The notes: generated from the sequence alone by a model not told the origin. A stretch of DNA of 53,178 bases from Candidatus Thorarchaeota archaeon (GCA_011365025.1 RDOF01000022.1:1-53178); one strand, 5' to 3'. Shown: positions 33,359 to 42,352, numbered from the stretch's first letter. Program-made: numbers and translations.

Positions 33359-34336
33359 ATGGGTTCAGGAATAAGCGAAGGTAACGATACATCGGCAAGC
33401 CAAGACGGAATGAAGAAGCACTATCGAGCTGCCGCAGAGGCCGTCTTCGTTACAGTCCTTTGGTCATCCTCATGGGTGATAATCAAGTTTGGCTTGGAGG
33501 AGCTATCTCCTTTGATTTTCTCAGGATTACGTTACATTGTTGCTGCCCTTATCCTTCTAGTAGTAGTACTGTCACGCAGTGAGTATCGCGCCTCAATAGG
33601 AGAGAAGTCAAGGAAATGGTGGATGCTGATGGCAATCTACGGCCTGGTCTTTGTATCAATAACCCAAGGGGCCCAATTTGTGGGACTGAACCTGCTTGAC
33701 GCAATTTCGGTTTCAATCATGCTCAATTTGACACCAATTGTCGTGTTGGCTTTGGGAGTGGTTCTGCTAAAGGAAACACCAACCCCTCTGCAGGTGCTGC
33801 TGATCATCCTTGTCGTTGTTGGAGCAATGATTTACTTCTATCCATTCGATTTGGATGCATCTGCAACTCTTGGCATACTTGTAATGATTGTGGGATTGTT
33901 TGCCAATGCGTTTTCGTCGATTATTGGGAGATACATCAATAGACAGCAAACAGCGCCTTCCATAGTCATTACGGCGGCCAGTATGACTATAGGTTCTATC
34001 ATTCTTCTTTTCGCGGGGCTAGTCTTGGAAGGGATACCCATTCTTTCGCCGCTTTCTGTTTTCTACATACTTTGGTTGAGTGTAGTCAACACTGCATTTG
34101 CATTCACACTATGGAACCGTGCAATGCAAACCCTAAGAGCAGTGGATACAACAATAATCAATAGTACCATGCTTCCACAAGTCACAATTCTATCGATAAT
34201 TTTCCTGGAGGCAGTACCAACATACTTGAATTGGTTCGGCCTTATACTGCTAGCATTTTGTGTTGCAGCCGTTCAAGTACTTCAAGCCAAGAGAACTGCA
34301 AGAGAGCAAAGAACATTGCCCGCTATAAGACCCTAA
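33359..34336 (+). CDS. DMT-superfamily EamA transporter
   Basis: Predicted ten-helix membrane carrier made of two EamA repeats; each repeat begins with the family's Trp/Gly-rich helix (VTVLWSSSWVIIKFGLEELS and the second near residue 170), and helix 3 contains the PIVVLALGVVLLKETP end typical of EamA. ATG 33359 has GGTGAG some ten bases ahead. Likely exports an amino acid or metabolite; substrate unknown. A paralogue lies at 39.3 kb. Confidence 0.88.
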   Translation: MGSGISEGNDTSASQDGMKKHYRAAAEAVFVTVLWSSSWVIIKFGLEELSPLIFSGLRYIVAALILLVVVLSRSEYRASIGEKSRKWWMLMAIYGLVFVSITQGAQFVGLNLLDAISVSIMLNLTPIVVLALGVVLLKETPTPLQVLLIILVVVGAMIYFYPFDLDASATLGILVMIVGLFANAFSSIIGRYINRQQTAPSIVITAASMTIGSIILLFAGLVLEGIPILSPLSVFYILWLSVVNTAFAFTLWNRAMQTLRAVDTTIINSTMLPQVTILSIIFLEAVPTYLNWFGLILLAFCVAAVQVLQAKRTAREQRTLPAIRP

Positions 34337-34387
34337 TACGTTTCTTCTCGACAATGGCGATGATTCAGAAGAGTAGTTATCTTTTTT

Positions 34388-34419
34388 AGTTCGTATACGA
34401 ATTATTCTGATACGAACTA
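34388..34419. promoter_or_regulatory. Inverted repeat TAGTTCGTAT-N12-ATACGAACTA, likely operator
   Basis: Two perfect ten-base arms in a 32-base span, with the inner TTCGTATACGAA (34390-34401) also a 12-base palindrome. It sits about 17-48 bases before the PNPOx-like ATG, where a repressor would meet the basal machinery. The MarR protein encoded two genes along is the natural candidate for autoregulation. Confidence 0.7.
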
Positions 34420-34435
34420 TTATGGTGATATGGTT

Positions 34436-34909
34436 ATGGATGAGAACAAGTTAAGAGAGATGTGCTTGAGAGTCATGGACGATGCATGGCCTGCGTATCT
34501 CACAACAATTGACGAGAGAGGATACCCTCAAACGCGAGCAATGTTTAATCTAAGAAACAAACAGCATTTTCCAAAACTTGAACCCTTGTTTCTCAAACTT
34601 GAGAATAGGTTCACGGCTATTTTCAGTACAAATACATCGTCTACAAAGATTGACAACATCACAAAGGATTCCAAGGTTTCTATATACTATTGCGTTCCAG
34701 ATGAATGGAGAGGCGTTATGCTGAGCGGAAATATTGAGATTGTTGATGATGCTAAATTGAAGAAAGCCCTCTGGCACGATGGGTGGGAGAGATATTACCC
34801 TAAAGGATATGATGACCCTGATCATTCCGTGCTTCGACTTGAACCAATACTTGCTAGAGGATGGAACCAGAACCATACTTTCCGATTGGATCTCGGTGAG
34901 GAAGAGTGA
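34436..34909 (+). CDS. Pyridoxamine-5'-phosphate-oxidase-like flavoprotein (general stress 26 type)
   Basis: A split-barrel FMN-binding protein of about 157 residues. It begins with the family's AYLTTIDERGYPQTRAMFNL strand pair, has FSTNTSSTKIDNITKDSKVSIYY in the centre, then VMLSGNIEIVDDAKLKKALW, and ends with RLEPILARGWNQ. Such proteins bind flavin or F420; the substrate is unknown. GGTGAT is seven bases before the ATG, which fixes this start. Four-base overlap with the MarR gene shows coupling. Confidence 0.83.
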   Translation: MDENKLREMCLRVMDDAWPAYLTTIDERGYPQTRAMFNLRNKQHFPKLEPLFLKLENRFTAIFSTNTSSTKIDNITKDSKVSIYYCVPDEWRGVMLSGNIEIVDDAKLKKALWHDGWERYYPKGYDDPDHSVLRLEPILARGWNQNHTFRLDLGEEE

Positions 34910-35352
34910 CTAGCATAAGGGAGGGAGGATTCCTTATCACAAAGATACATCATCTTGCAGGGAGAATCTTCGCTCAAATACTCAGAGACCTCAATATCGA
35001 TATCAAACCCGGTCAAGGACGTGTCCTCTTTGCTCTTTGGAGAAAGGATGAAGTATCTGCAAATGAATTGGCAGAAGAAACGAAATTAGGCAAATCCACA
35101 CTAACGGAATTGGTAGATAGACTCAAGGAGTCGGGAATGGTTGAGAGAACTCGTTCAAAGGTGGACAGACGACGAGTGATTATCAAACTCACTGCTGGGG
35201 CACGTCAGCTACATCAGAAGTATGACTTAGCGTCTAGTAGGATGACAGAGATATTCTATGATGGATTGGGTTCCGAAGAGAGAGATCGATTTGAAAGTCT
35301 TTTGCGGCACATTTTGCAGAACTTGATAGACTATGAAGAGCAAGACACATGA
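34906..35352 (+). CDS. MarR-family transcription regulator
   Basis: A 148-residue winged-helix repressor. The recognition region reads VSANELAEETKLGKSTLTEL, VDRLKESGMVERTRSKVDRR with the wing RRRVIIKLTAGARQLHQKY; the ends are the dimer helices. GTG start overlaps the previous stop (GTGA). It probably controls its own two-gene operon through the inverted repeat before it; MarR proteins often respond to phenolics or oxidants. Confidence 0.88.
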   Translation: MTSIREGGFLITKIHHLAGRIFAQILRDLNIDIKPGQGRVLFALWRKDEVSANELAEETKLGKSTLTELVDRLKESGMVERTRSKVDRRRVIIKLTAGARQLHQKYDLASSRMTEIFYDGLGSEERDRFESLLRHILQNLIDYEEQDT

Positions 35353-35433
35353 GCGGAAGGCGGCGCAGAAGATTGAGCTAATAAGCTGGACCAGAGGCAT
35401 AATCGCTCTGCATTGTAGCAGAGTGAAAGGACA

Positions 35434-35949
35434 ATGAAGGATGGATCAAGACACAAATTCGACGAAAAGTTCGAGATTAGCTACCGTCAGTATCTAAGGG
35501 ACAGATATGCAGGACTAGTTGCATTCCTTAGAGAACTGGAGGAAAAGCTCGGAAAGGAGCAGGCCCATCAGCTGATAGGAAATTTCTACGAACATGGTGC
35601 CATTGAAGGCATCAAGAAACTGGTTTCGTCACAGAAGATGAGTATTGACAAGATTGAGGACGTGCGGAAACTGTTTCAGAGATTGGATGAGGACCCATTT
35701 CAATCTAAAATGCAAACGAGTAGTTATCCGGAGTCTAAGCCGGGCACGTTTCGTGTTTGCATCACGGAGTGCCTTTGGGGTAGTGTTCTTCGAGAGCTTG
35801 ATGCTGCAGATATTGGGAATCTCATGTTCTGCAATACGGATTTTGCCACTGCATCAGCGATTCATCCAAATCTCAAATTGGAAAGGGATAAAACAATCAT
35901 GAATGGCGATGAGCATTGTGATTTCGTGTATTACTGGAAACGGAAGTAG
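35434..35949 (+). CDS. L-2-amino-thiazoline-4-carboxylic acid hydrolase family protein
   Basis: 171 residues. The family core is visible in the second half: FRVCITECLWGSVLRELDAAD, IGNLMFCNTDFATASAIHPN and LKLERDKTIMNGDEHCDFVY, with the typical Cys in ITEC and EHCDF. Bacterial relatives open the ATC ring on the way to cysteine, but most family members are uncharacterised. It follows the MarR operon with an 81-base gap that holds a CTCTGC/GCAGAG stem (35406-35423) and AAAGGA before the ATG. Confidence 0.82.
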   Translation: MKDGSRHKFDEKFEISYRQYLRDRYAGLVAFLRELEEKLGKEQAHQLIGNFYEHGAIEGIKKLVSSQKMSIDKIEDVRKLFQRLDEDPFQSKMQTSSYPESKPGTFRVCITECLWGSVLRELDAADIGNLMFCNTDFATASAIHPNLKLERDKTIMNGDEHCDFVYYWKRK

Positions 35950-35995
35950 CTGGAGTATCGGGTCCTCATTTGTGGAGGGATTTTCGGTAAACCAA

Positions 35996-36907
35996 CTAAA
36001 TCTTGATGTGCTGCCTCCATGAAGCAATGGAGGATTCCGTATTTTGACGTATTGTAGCCAGAGTGCGTTTCGTATTCTCGGACTTAGGCTGTTTGAGCTC
36101 AGCTTTGCATCGCTCAAGCAGTTCTTCAAGATGTTTCAAGGGATGTTTAGCTCGATCACCCCAATCCCAAATCGAACACCACCGGCGACCCAGATCAGGC
36201 CCGTAGGCTGCTTCTGCTTTCATTTTGTTCTCGGGGGTAGTTATTGTACCTGGATGCAACCACGGCATATCAGTACCATTTGACTCGACACCAAAGATTG
36301 CATTGGAGCAAAAGAGGTAAGTAGGGATTCTGATTCGTTGAGCCATCTCTCTAATTCTCACGGCACCAACCAAGCCCCCTGCAATGGAGTAAACTGCAAT
36401 TGCTCTAATGTCAGAACTATGGGCAATTGCAGATTCAATTATCCGTTCTATGGTGCCTCCCGTGGCAATTGTATCGCCAATGAGAATAATCGGATTCGAC
36501 GGCATTGCCTCGAAGTTCTCGTAAGAAAGCTCGGTCACCCAACCTGTGGGAGTCAGGTGACGACGCGCTCCAATAAAGCAACGGTTAATGGTTTCTCCAA
36601 AGACCACTTCGAACGCCTCAGCAAGGCTGTAGTACAACGAACCTGCAAGAGGTACCACTTCAGTTACAGAATCAAAGGTGGATGAGCCTAGCTCCGGACA
36701 AAGGTGGTAGGCGACACGAAGGAAATCAATGGTACTTTCTCTGGCAAGATTGGCCAATCTTGCGCCGACACTCCAGGGTTCAAGAAGAATTTGAAGCGCA
36801 CTAGGAGATTCAATGATGTAGGTGTGTGGAAGAAGCTGGTCGTGCGTCACATGCAGAACTCGGACTGCACTGGCTATCTTCCCTGTTACATCTTCAACTA
36901 CTGACAT
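35996..36907 (-). CDS. Phosphoribosyltransferase-like protein
   Basis: About 303 residues. The PRPP-binding loop is clear: PIILIGDTIATGGTIERIIE, and an upstream part (RVLHVTHDQLLPHTYIIESP, then LANLARESTIDFLRVAYHLC) recalls uracil-PRTase-type folds. A C-terminal helical, charged extension of about 60 residues is extra. Substrate unknown; it could be a regulator with PRTase fold. ATG 36907 is a conventional start (MSVVEDVTG); the frame is open to 36937. Divergent from the methylase gene. Confidence 0.72.
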   Translation of the reverse strand: MSVVEDVTGKIASAVRVLHVTHDQLLPHTYIIESPSALQILLEPWSVGARLANLARESTIDFLRVAYHLCPELGSSTFDSVTEVVPLAGSLYYSLAEAFEVVFGETINRCFIGARRHLTPTGWVTELSYENFEAMPSNPIILIGDTIATGGTIERIIESAIAHSSDIRAIAVYSIAGGLVGAVRIREMAQRIRIPTYLFCSNAIFGVESNGTDMPWLHPGTITTPENKMKAEAAYGPDLGRRWCSIWDWGDRAKHPLKHLEELLERCKAELKQPKSENTKRTLATIRQNTESSIASWRQHIKI

Positions 36908-37125
36908 TCCCCGAATTTGATCCTGATTCAGAGTCATGTTCTTTCAACACAGAGGGTATTCAAGCATCACTAATGTGTTCAATCATCCCTTGGTCTTATA
37001 GTATTTCATCGATCTTCTCAATTTACACTCCAAAATCTCTGAGGCGGAGATTTATAGGCGCCCCATCGCAGGAGTGTACACCGCAAACTACAAGCTTGTA
37101 CAAAAAGGTCGACTCGAGGCTTCTT

Positions 37126-39276
37126 ATGAAAGATGGGACTTCATTTGGTTCGTTAATCGAAAGGATGATCAGCAAACTAGTTCAGGACGAGTCTGGAAAA
37201 CGGCAGCACTATCGACCAGTGTATTCACTGCACAAATGGTGGGCAAGACGACCAGGAGCACAATTTCGAACAATCATACTACTAGCGGCAGGAATAAGCA
37301 AAGGGCTCTTCCAGATTGATGGCAATGGCGATCTGTTAGAATCAAGTAGATACTTTCGGGCGCCAAAGCTGGACAATTTGATTGTGTTCGATCCGTTTAT
37401 GGGAGGGGGAACAACACTCGTTGAAGCAAACCGGCTGGGAGCGAAGGTAATAGGCTGTGATGTGAATCCGGTCTCATATTGGATTGTACGTGAGAGCCTT
37501 AGACCCATCGACCTTGAACAGCTTACATCCTTCTTCGCAGACCTAAATGCAACAGTTGGCGAAAGAATCCGTGAGATGTATCGTACAGACTGCATTGAAT
37601 GTGGAACTGAAGATTGTGAGGGGCTCTATGTATTCTGGATTAGGGAAGTCAATTGCCAAATGTGTAAAGAGAGAGTACCGCTTTACAAAAGAACTCTCTT
37701 GAACAGAGGGATGCAAAGAAACAAGCCGATTTCTGAAGACAATATTGCCTCGGTCTTTTGCCCGGATTGTTTCAGCCTAAACACATGGAAAGGCATAGGA
37801 CTCTGCACTTGTGAGAGCTGTGGTGCTGATTTTGATCCCACGAAAGGTACATTCGACTATGGAAAACTCCGCTGCCCAAGCTGTGGGAGAGAAGAACAGA
37901 AGCTTGCCAAATTGGCAGGGAGTCCACGACTCATGGAGGAGAGGATTGTTGCGATTGAGTACTGGTGTTCCAAGTGCGAGAAGAGAATCTACAAAACTCC
38001 TGACAGCAAAGACCACTCGAAAATGAAGAGGATTTGGAACGAATTCAGCGAGACGAAAGAGAACCTGATTATACCTTGTCAGATGATTCCTGAGGGTTCT
38101 TCGGGCCGACGGTGGAGAACTCATGGATACAATTACTATTTTCAGATATTCAATCCGCGTCAGCTTCTAGCGGTCAATTTTGTTCGAGAAGAGATTGAGG
38201 GAGTCCCAAAGGAGTACAGAGATGCTTTTGTCACCATCCTATCAAATAGTCTAGAATACAACAATATGATGACTCCCTACAACTATCCTCACAGAAAGCT
38301 TCACCACCTGTTTACATACCATGCACTTCCTCTAACGACAACGCCAGTAGAGAACTCGTTTTGGGGATTCTCGAGTATGGGAGCAGGCACCTTCGTAAAC
38401 TGCTATGAGAGATACTGCAAAGCGAAGCATTATGGCCAGTCGCCATTTGACAGATACAAGGATTCGGCAGGACGCATACGTACAGTTTTCTCGCCCAAGG
38501 AGAAGATAGAAGCAAAGCTCGTGGACAGCTTTGAGCTCCTTTCCAAGGTGCATCGAGGGGCTATGCTATTTTGTCGTGATTCATCACATATACCAGAGAT
38601 TCCCAATAGTTCTGTGGACCTGATAATCACTGATCCGCCGTACTTCGACAACGTCCACTATTCGGAACTCTCCAATTTCTTCTATGTCTGGCTAAGGCTT
38701 CTCGCCCAAAACGAGCATTTTGAAAAGGACCATGTATCAACTGAAGGCGAGGCGGTAGTCAACTCAGGGTTAGGGAAGAATCAAGAAGCATACCAACGAA
38801 TCATCACTTCGGTCTTCACAGAATGTCGAAGAGTGCTGAAAGATAATGGTACCTTGGCCTTCACATTTCATCATACAAGACTGGAAGCATGGTGGACAAT
38901 TCTATGTGCAATCAGAGAGAGCGGGTTCTCCATTAGCACTTCATTCCCGGTCAGCAGCGAGTATAAGGTGAGTCCTCACATTCGAATGAAAGATGCTCTT
39001 GCCATGGATCTTGTATTGTTCTGCAAGCAAAAGGAAGACAGTGATATGTCTAATGCGAAGGTTGCCAACCAACTGCGGAAGGCAGTGAATACCGCCCTTG
39101 AAAGGAAAGCTGCGCAAAACGGTACTGAAATGTTATTGCGTTTCATAGGGGATATCCTTAGAATTGCATCTAGTAGCAGCGTTCAATACGAATGGTTCTC
39201 CAACTCTGTTGAGCAGCTTGAGAACGAACTAGATGCCACTTTCCTCAGTAATGGCAGCATCTCCTCTGGATACTGA
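37126..39276 (+). CDS. DUF1156-like DNA methylase with zinc-ribbon insertion
   Basis: About 716 residues. Near the start, SLHKWWARRPGAQFRTIILL and FDPFMGGGTTLVEANRLGAK (SAM-binding motif I) match adenine-methylase proteins of the DUF1156 type; the catalytic TDPPYFDNVHYSELSNFFYV lies about 410 residues later. Between them is a cysteine-rich insert with several CxxC knuckles (CIECGTEDC, NCQMCKE, CPDC, CESCGAD, CPSCGREE, CSKCEK), about three zinc ribbons. The end is helical and charged. No nuclease, helicase or BREX/DISARM partner is seen nearby, so this is an orphan methylase here. ATG 37126 has GAGG seven bases ahead; an ORF to 36826 is open upstream. Confidence 0.82.
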   Translation: MKDGTSFGSLIERMISKLVQDESGKRQHYRPVYSLHKWWARRPGAQFRTIILLAAGISKGLFQIDGNGDLLESSRYFRAPKLDNLIVFDPFMGGGTTLVEANRLGAKVIGCDVNPVSYWIVRESLRPIDLEQLTSFFADLNATVGERIREMYRTDCIECGTEDCEGLYVFWIREVNCQMCKERVPLYKRTLLNRGMQRNKPISEDNIASVFCPDCFSLNTWKGIGLCTCESCGADFDPTKGTFDYGKLRCPSCGREEQKLAKLAGSPRLMEERIVAIEYWCSKCEKRIYKTPDSKDHSKMKRIWNEFSETKENLIIPCQMIPEGSSGRRWRTHGYNYYFQIFNPRQLLAVNFVREEIEGVPKEYRDAFVTILSNSLEYNNMMTPYNYPHRKLHHLFTYHALPLTTTPVENSFWGFSSMGAGTFVNCYERYCKAKHYGQSPFDRYKDSAGRIRTVFSPKEKIEAKLVDSFELLSKVHRGAMLFCRDSSHIPEIPNSSVDLIITDPPYFDNVHYSELSNFFYVWLRLLAQNEHFEKDHVSTEGEAVVNSGLGKNQEAYQRIITSVFTECRRVLKDNGTLAFTFHHTRLEAWWTILCAIRESGFSISTSFPVSSEYKVSPHIRMKDALAMDLVLFCKQKEDSDMSNAKVANQLRKAVNTALERKAAQNGTEMLLRFIGDILRIASSSSVQYEWFSNSVEQLENELDATFLSNGSISSGY

Positions 39277-39335
39277 AAGGAGCGAACTGATAAGGCAAAC
39301 TACAATGCCAAAAAACACAGTCTGGTGAGCTATAA

Positions 39336-40244
39336 TTGCAGACAACTACTGCCATCTATATCCTAGGGGTGCTTGCATCAATCTCTACGGCGGCTCTATT
39401 TGCAGCCACAAATGTTGTCTACAAGAAACTGGGTGATAGAATATCCCCCCTTGAGATAGTAATCACACGTTCGTTGATCAGCCTTCCATTGGCTGTAGTC
39501 CTCATATTGCCCCCCTTCAATCCAGATGGTATCAACTTAACGCTGGATGGGTTCCTGTTTCTCGCGTTCTCAATGGTCATTGGACTTGTTATAGGAGACC
39601 TTCTCTATTTCGAGAGTCAAGAAAGGATTGGTGTTTCTAGAGCATTTCCCATATCTGCGAGCTATCCGCTCTTGGTCTATCTTCTGGCGGCACTTTTTCT
39701 TAATGAACCTGTCATCCCAACGAGGGTCTTAGGCGCAATCATGGTGATATTGGGTGTTGGGCTAATAACTCGGGACCAGCACAAACAGGCTAAGAACTCG
39801 ATTGAGGACCGAGAGAAGATCATTATTGGAGTCGTTCTTGCTCTGATTACATTCGTTGCATGGGCTTTGAGTGATGTGACGCTTCAGGTTGGTCTTGTTG
39901 ACATTGACCCGTTGGATGCGAATTTCATACGGATTATTATTGGAGTTGTGGTCTTCCTCCCAGCGATGCCGCATTCGGGAAGAGATAGTGCCCTTCGTAC
40001 CGACAGGAAGTTGTTGGGGATTGTACTCCTAACAGGTTTCATTGGATTTGGAGTCACACTCGTTCTATTCACTTACGCAGTGGCATTTATTGGTGCAACA
40101 GTGAATTCGGTCATCTTGGCGGCGTCCCCGCTCGTGAGCACACCAATCTCCATTGCTGTCCTTGATGAAAAAGCAACAGGGCACGCCATGGCAGGAACAA
40201 TCCTTGCGTTCCTTGGTGTGATACTGGTAGTTCTAGTATTCTAG
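39336..40244 (+). CDS. DMT-superfamily EamA transporter, second copy
   Basis: About 302 residues with ten predicted helices in two EamA repeats. It begins ILGVLASISTAALFAATNVV, has SLPLAVVLILPPF, and the second repeat includes FVAWALSDVTLQVGL and ASPLVSTPISIAVLDEKAT. TTG start, with GGTGAG about seven bases before it. Substrate unknown. It lies 60 bases after the methylase gene. Confidence 0.86.
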   Translation: MQTTTAIYILGVLASISTAALFAATNVVYKKLGDRISPLEIVITRSLISLPLAVVLILPPFNPDGINLTLDGFLFLAFSMVIGLVIGDLLYFESQERIGVSRAFPISASYPLLVYLLAALFLNEPVIPTRVLGAIMVILGVGLITRDQHKQAKNSIEDREKIIIGVVLALITFVAWALSDVTLQVGLVDIDPLDANFIRIIIGVVVFLPAMPHSGRDSALRTDRKLLGIVLLTGFIGFGVTLVLFTYAVAFIGATVNSVILAASPLVSTPISIAVLDEKATGHAMAGTILAFLGVILVVLVF

Positions 40245-40290
40245 GAATTGCAGGGATTAGACTTTGAAATAGTATAGCGGAATCAGTCGT

Positions 40291-40449
40291 ATGATGAACC
40301 ATGTCACTTATCACTGGGGGCCCACAGATAGGTTTCTAGGAACAGCAGAGGTTGATTTGTCGGGCCTCATGCTTCACTTCGACGTTGCATATGGACTTGG
40401 GATTTTAGTAAGTATACTCGCCCTTGCGCTGATTATCCTAAGGACTTGA
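40291..40449 (+). CDS. Small single-helix membrane protein (52 residues)
   Basis: A short frame starting MMNHVTYHWGPTDRFLGTAE and ending with one hydrophobic helix, GLGILVSILALALIILRT. A TATA-like GAAATAGTATA at about 40266-40276 would start a leaderless transcript at or near this ATG. No ribosome-binding sequence is seen, in line with that. Not recognised; it may be a small anchor or regulator. Upstream of the small GTPase. Confidence 0.5.
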   Translation: MMNHVTYHWGPTDRFLGTAEVDLSGLMLHFDVAYGLGILVSILALALIILRT

Positions 40450-40565
40450 ATTATTTCAGCCAGACGTGACTGTTTTTGGTATTAGGACAATCAAAATATC
40501 ACTATAAGTAGTTGGAACTAGTGAATAGTAGCGCCGCCTTCGAAGACACGAAGGAGCATTGTCTG

Positions 40566-41627
40566 ATGGGAGGCCCATCTGGTAGATATTTCAAGGTCTG
40601 TCTGATTGGTGACGGCTACGTCGGAAAAACCAGCATTCGCAGGCAATACCTTGGCAAGACTTTCAAATCCAACTACATAGCCACTCTAGGAGTGGATTTT
40701 GCGCAAAAAACCCTGATGCTGGACAGTGGCCCGGTCCATCTTGTGATCTGGGACATAGCTGGACAACCACTATTCCAAGGCCTTCGTAGGCGTTACTACG
40801 ATGGGTGTAGTGGCATTATACTTGCATACTCGGTGGTAGATCGAGAGTCATTTACGAATGCCTCAAAGTGGCTAGTGGAAGCCCATGATTTCATGGGAAT
40901 TCTTCCACCGATAATAGTCGCGGGAAACAAAATTGATCTAAGGCCTACGCACCCGAAGGAAGATATAGTTTCATACGATGAAGGCTTGGCCTTCGCCAAG
41001 AAGACTGGAGAAAAACTGAAGACTCAAACCATATTCATAGAAACCTCTGCTCTAACAGGCGAAAACATCGATGAGGCATTCGAATCATTGATGGAGATGA
41101 TTATGCCTGAGATTAAAGCCAGAGTCACCGAACAAGTTGCCAAAACACCACATCCAGAGACTTTACCAGAGGTGGTTTCTGAACCTGCAAAATCGCACGA
41201 AACAGTAATCAGCTCAGTCAAGTTCCAGTCGCCCATGGAAGTAGAGGCAGGAGAGGGGCCCATAGAAGCCAGTGACTTACCGAGTACTAGCCAGGACCGG
41301 ATTGGACGGGAGATGGCTGCTCTGGTGAATCTTAGGGCCGAACTCAGGAATGTCGAATCCGAACTAAATGATATCACCACAAAACTGGATACAGCCATGC
41401 TCAATCTGACCAATGTGATTCAGGTAAAGAGGATAATGTATGAACACCTGAAGAAACAGCTTCAGTCGACACGACAGGAATGGGCGGAAGCATATGAGGA
41501 GTATGTCAAGACCAATCAGCGGAAGAAGAAGGAAGTTGAGTCAGGAAGAAAGAAGATTGAAGAAGCGAAGACCCGGATTGAAAAAGCAGAAAGAGATCTC
41601 CGGGAGAAAGTTCAGCCAAGAGAGTAG
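40566..41627 (+). CDS. Ras-superfamily small GTPase with C-terminal coiled coil
   Basis: Residues 1-180 are a complete Ras/Rab/Arf-like G domain: G1 GDGYVGKT (15-22), a switch I Thr near 40 (SNYIATLGVDF), G3 WDIAGQ (62-67, with Gln), G4 NKID (121-124), G5 ETSAL (about 170). Residues from about 245 to 353 form a long charged coiled coil (ELRNVESELNDITTKLDTAM and KKEVESGRKKIEEAKTRIEK). No C-terminal Cys box for prenylation is present. ATG 40566 has AAGGAGC about ten bases before it; TTG 40512 would add 18 residues. Such GTPases are abundant in Asgard archaea; a coiled-coil tail is unusual and suggests a scaffold or membrane-contact role (inference). Confidence 0.88.
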   Translation: MGGPSGRYFKVCLIGDGYVGKTSIRRQYLGKTFKSNYIATLGVDFAQKTLMLDSGPVHLVIWDIAGQPLFQGLRRRYYDGCSGIILAYSVVDRESFTNASKWLVEAHDFMGILPPIIVAGNKIDLRPTHPKEDIVSYDEGLAFAKKTGEKLKTQTIFIETSALTGENIDEAFESLMEMIMPEIKARVTEQVAKTPHPETLPEVVSEPAKSHETVISSVKFQSPMEVEAGEGPIEASDLPSTSQDRIGREMAALVNLRAELRNVESELNDITTKLDTAMLNLTNVIQVKRIMYEHLKKQLQSTRQEWAEAYEEYVKTNQRKKKEVESGRKKIEEAKTRIEKAERDLREKVQPRE

Positions 41628-41669
41628 TCAAATCCTCGCTATGAGGGACATTGTATCGAGGGTGTTGTG

Positions 41670-42344
41670 TTACTTCACTAGAATCTCACAGAACAAGGAC
41701 GAATTGTCAACTTCAACAAGACGACCCTTTATCCCAAGCTTGGTAGTCAGGGCTTTGAAATCACGTGGCGTGTAAGTGGTCGCTCTAAACCCATCCTCAC
41801 AGACGATAACACCATCACGCGTTTCTTCCCAATCGATTCTTCCAATAAGACCCTGCTCGGATTGTACCTTGAACCACTCAAGACGATCTTTCCAGAATTT
41901 TTCGGAATAGCTGGAGAATAGGCATAGACCGCCCTTGCGTGTGATTCGTACGCCCTCTTTCATTAATTCTGTGGGGTCGAGCTTGAATGCAGATATGCCA
42001 TTTTGGATACAAAGAACTACGTCAAACTGTCCATCAGGGAAGGGGAGAGTTCCAGCATCTGCCTGTAATAATTCCATATTGCGCATTGACTGTGACTCGC
42101 AAAAAGCCAGTTTCAGGCTGTCAAGAGATATGTCGATCCCTGTAACCTTCGTGCAGGAATTGGCAATGCGCTTCAACACACGACCATAGCCACATCCAAG
42201 CTCCAGTATGGAATCCCAAGTATTAATGCGAGTGAGAATATGAGAAATCTCGGCCTCTAGATACTGCTTGGTTCGTTTCGGAGCGATATCGTAGCATTTC
42301 TTAAGCCTGCGGGCAGAAAGTGCTTTGGAGTAGTATTCACCCAT
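41670..42344 (-). CDS. Class I SAM-dependent methyltransferase
   Basis: 224 residues. Methyltransferase signatures: LELGCGYGRVLKRIANSC (SAM motif I), VTGIDISLDSLKLA, LLQADAGTLPFPDGQFDVVL and a GGLCLFSSY strand. The target could be a small molecule or a lipid; not readable. A late VQSEQGLIGRIDWEETRDGV precedes the C-terminal strand region. Its 5' leader holds the ATTCCTT/AAGGAAT palindrome listed below. Confidence 0.87.
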   Translation of the reverse strand: MGEYYSKALSARRLKKCYDIAPKRTKQYLEAEISHILTRINTWDSILELGCGYGRVLKRIANSCTKVTGIDISLDSLKLAFCESQSMRNMELLQADAGTLPFPDGQFDVVLCIQNGISAFKLDPTELMKEGVRITRKGGLCLFSSYSEKFWKDRLEWFKVQSEQGLIGRIDWEETRDGVIVCEDGFRATTYTPRDFKALTTKLGIKGRLVEVDNSSLFCEILVK

Positions 42345-42352
42345 TTTCCGTC

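Noticed and set aside
34430..34435. A start two codons earlier for the PNPOx-like gene
   Set aside because: The second ATG has the properly spaced GGTGA; the first would overlap it.
36826..37125. 100 extra codons in front of the DNA methylase
   Set aside because: They overlap the divergent PRTase gene and its promoter region, and the family begins near the MKDGTSFG Met with a GAGG site.
37126..39276. A full defence island (BREX, DISARM or restriction system)
   Set aside because: Only the methylase is present; neighbours are a PRTase, a DMT carrier and a GTPase.
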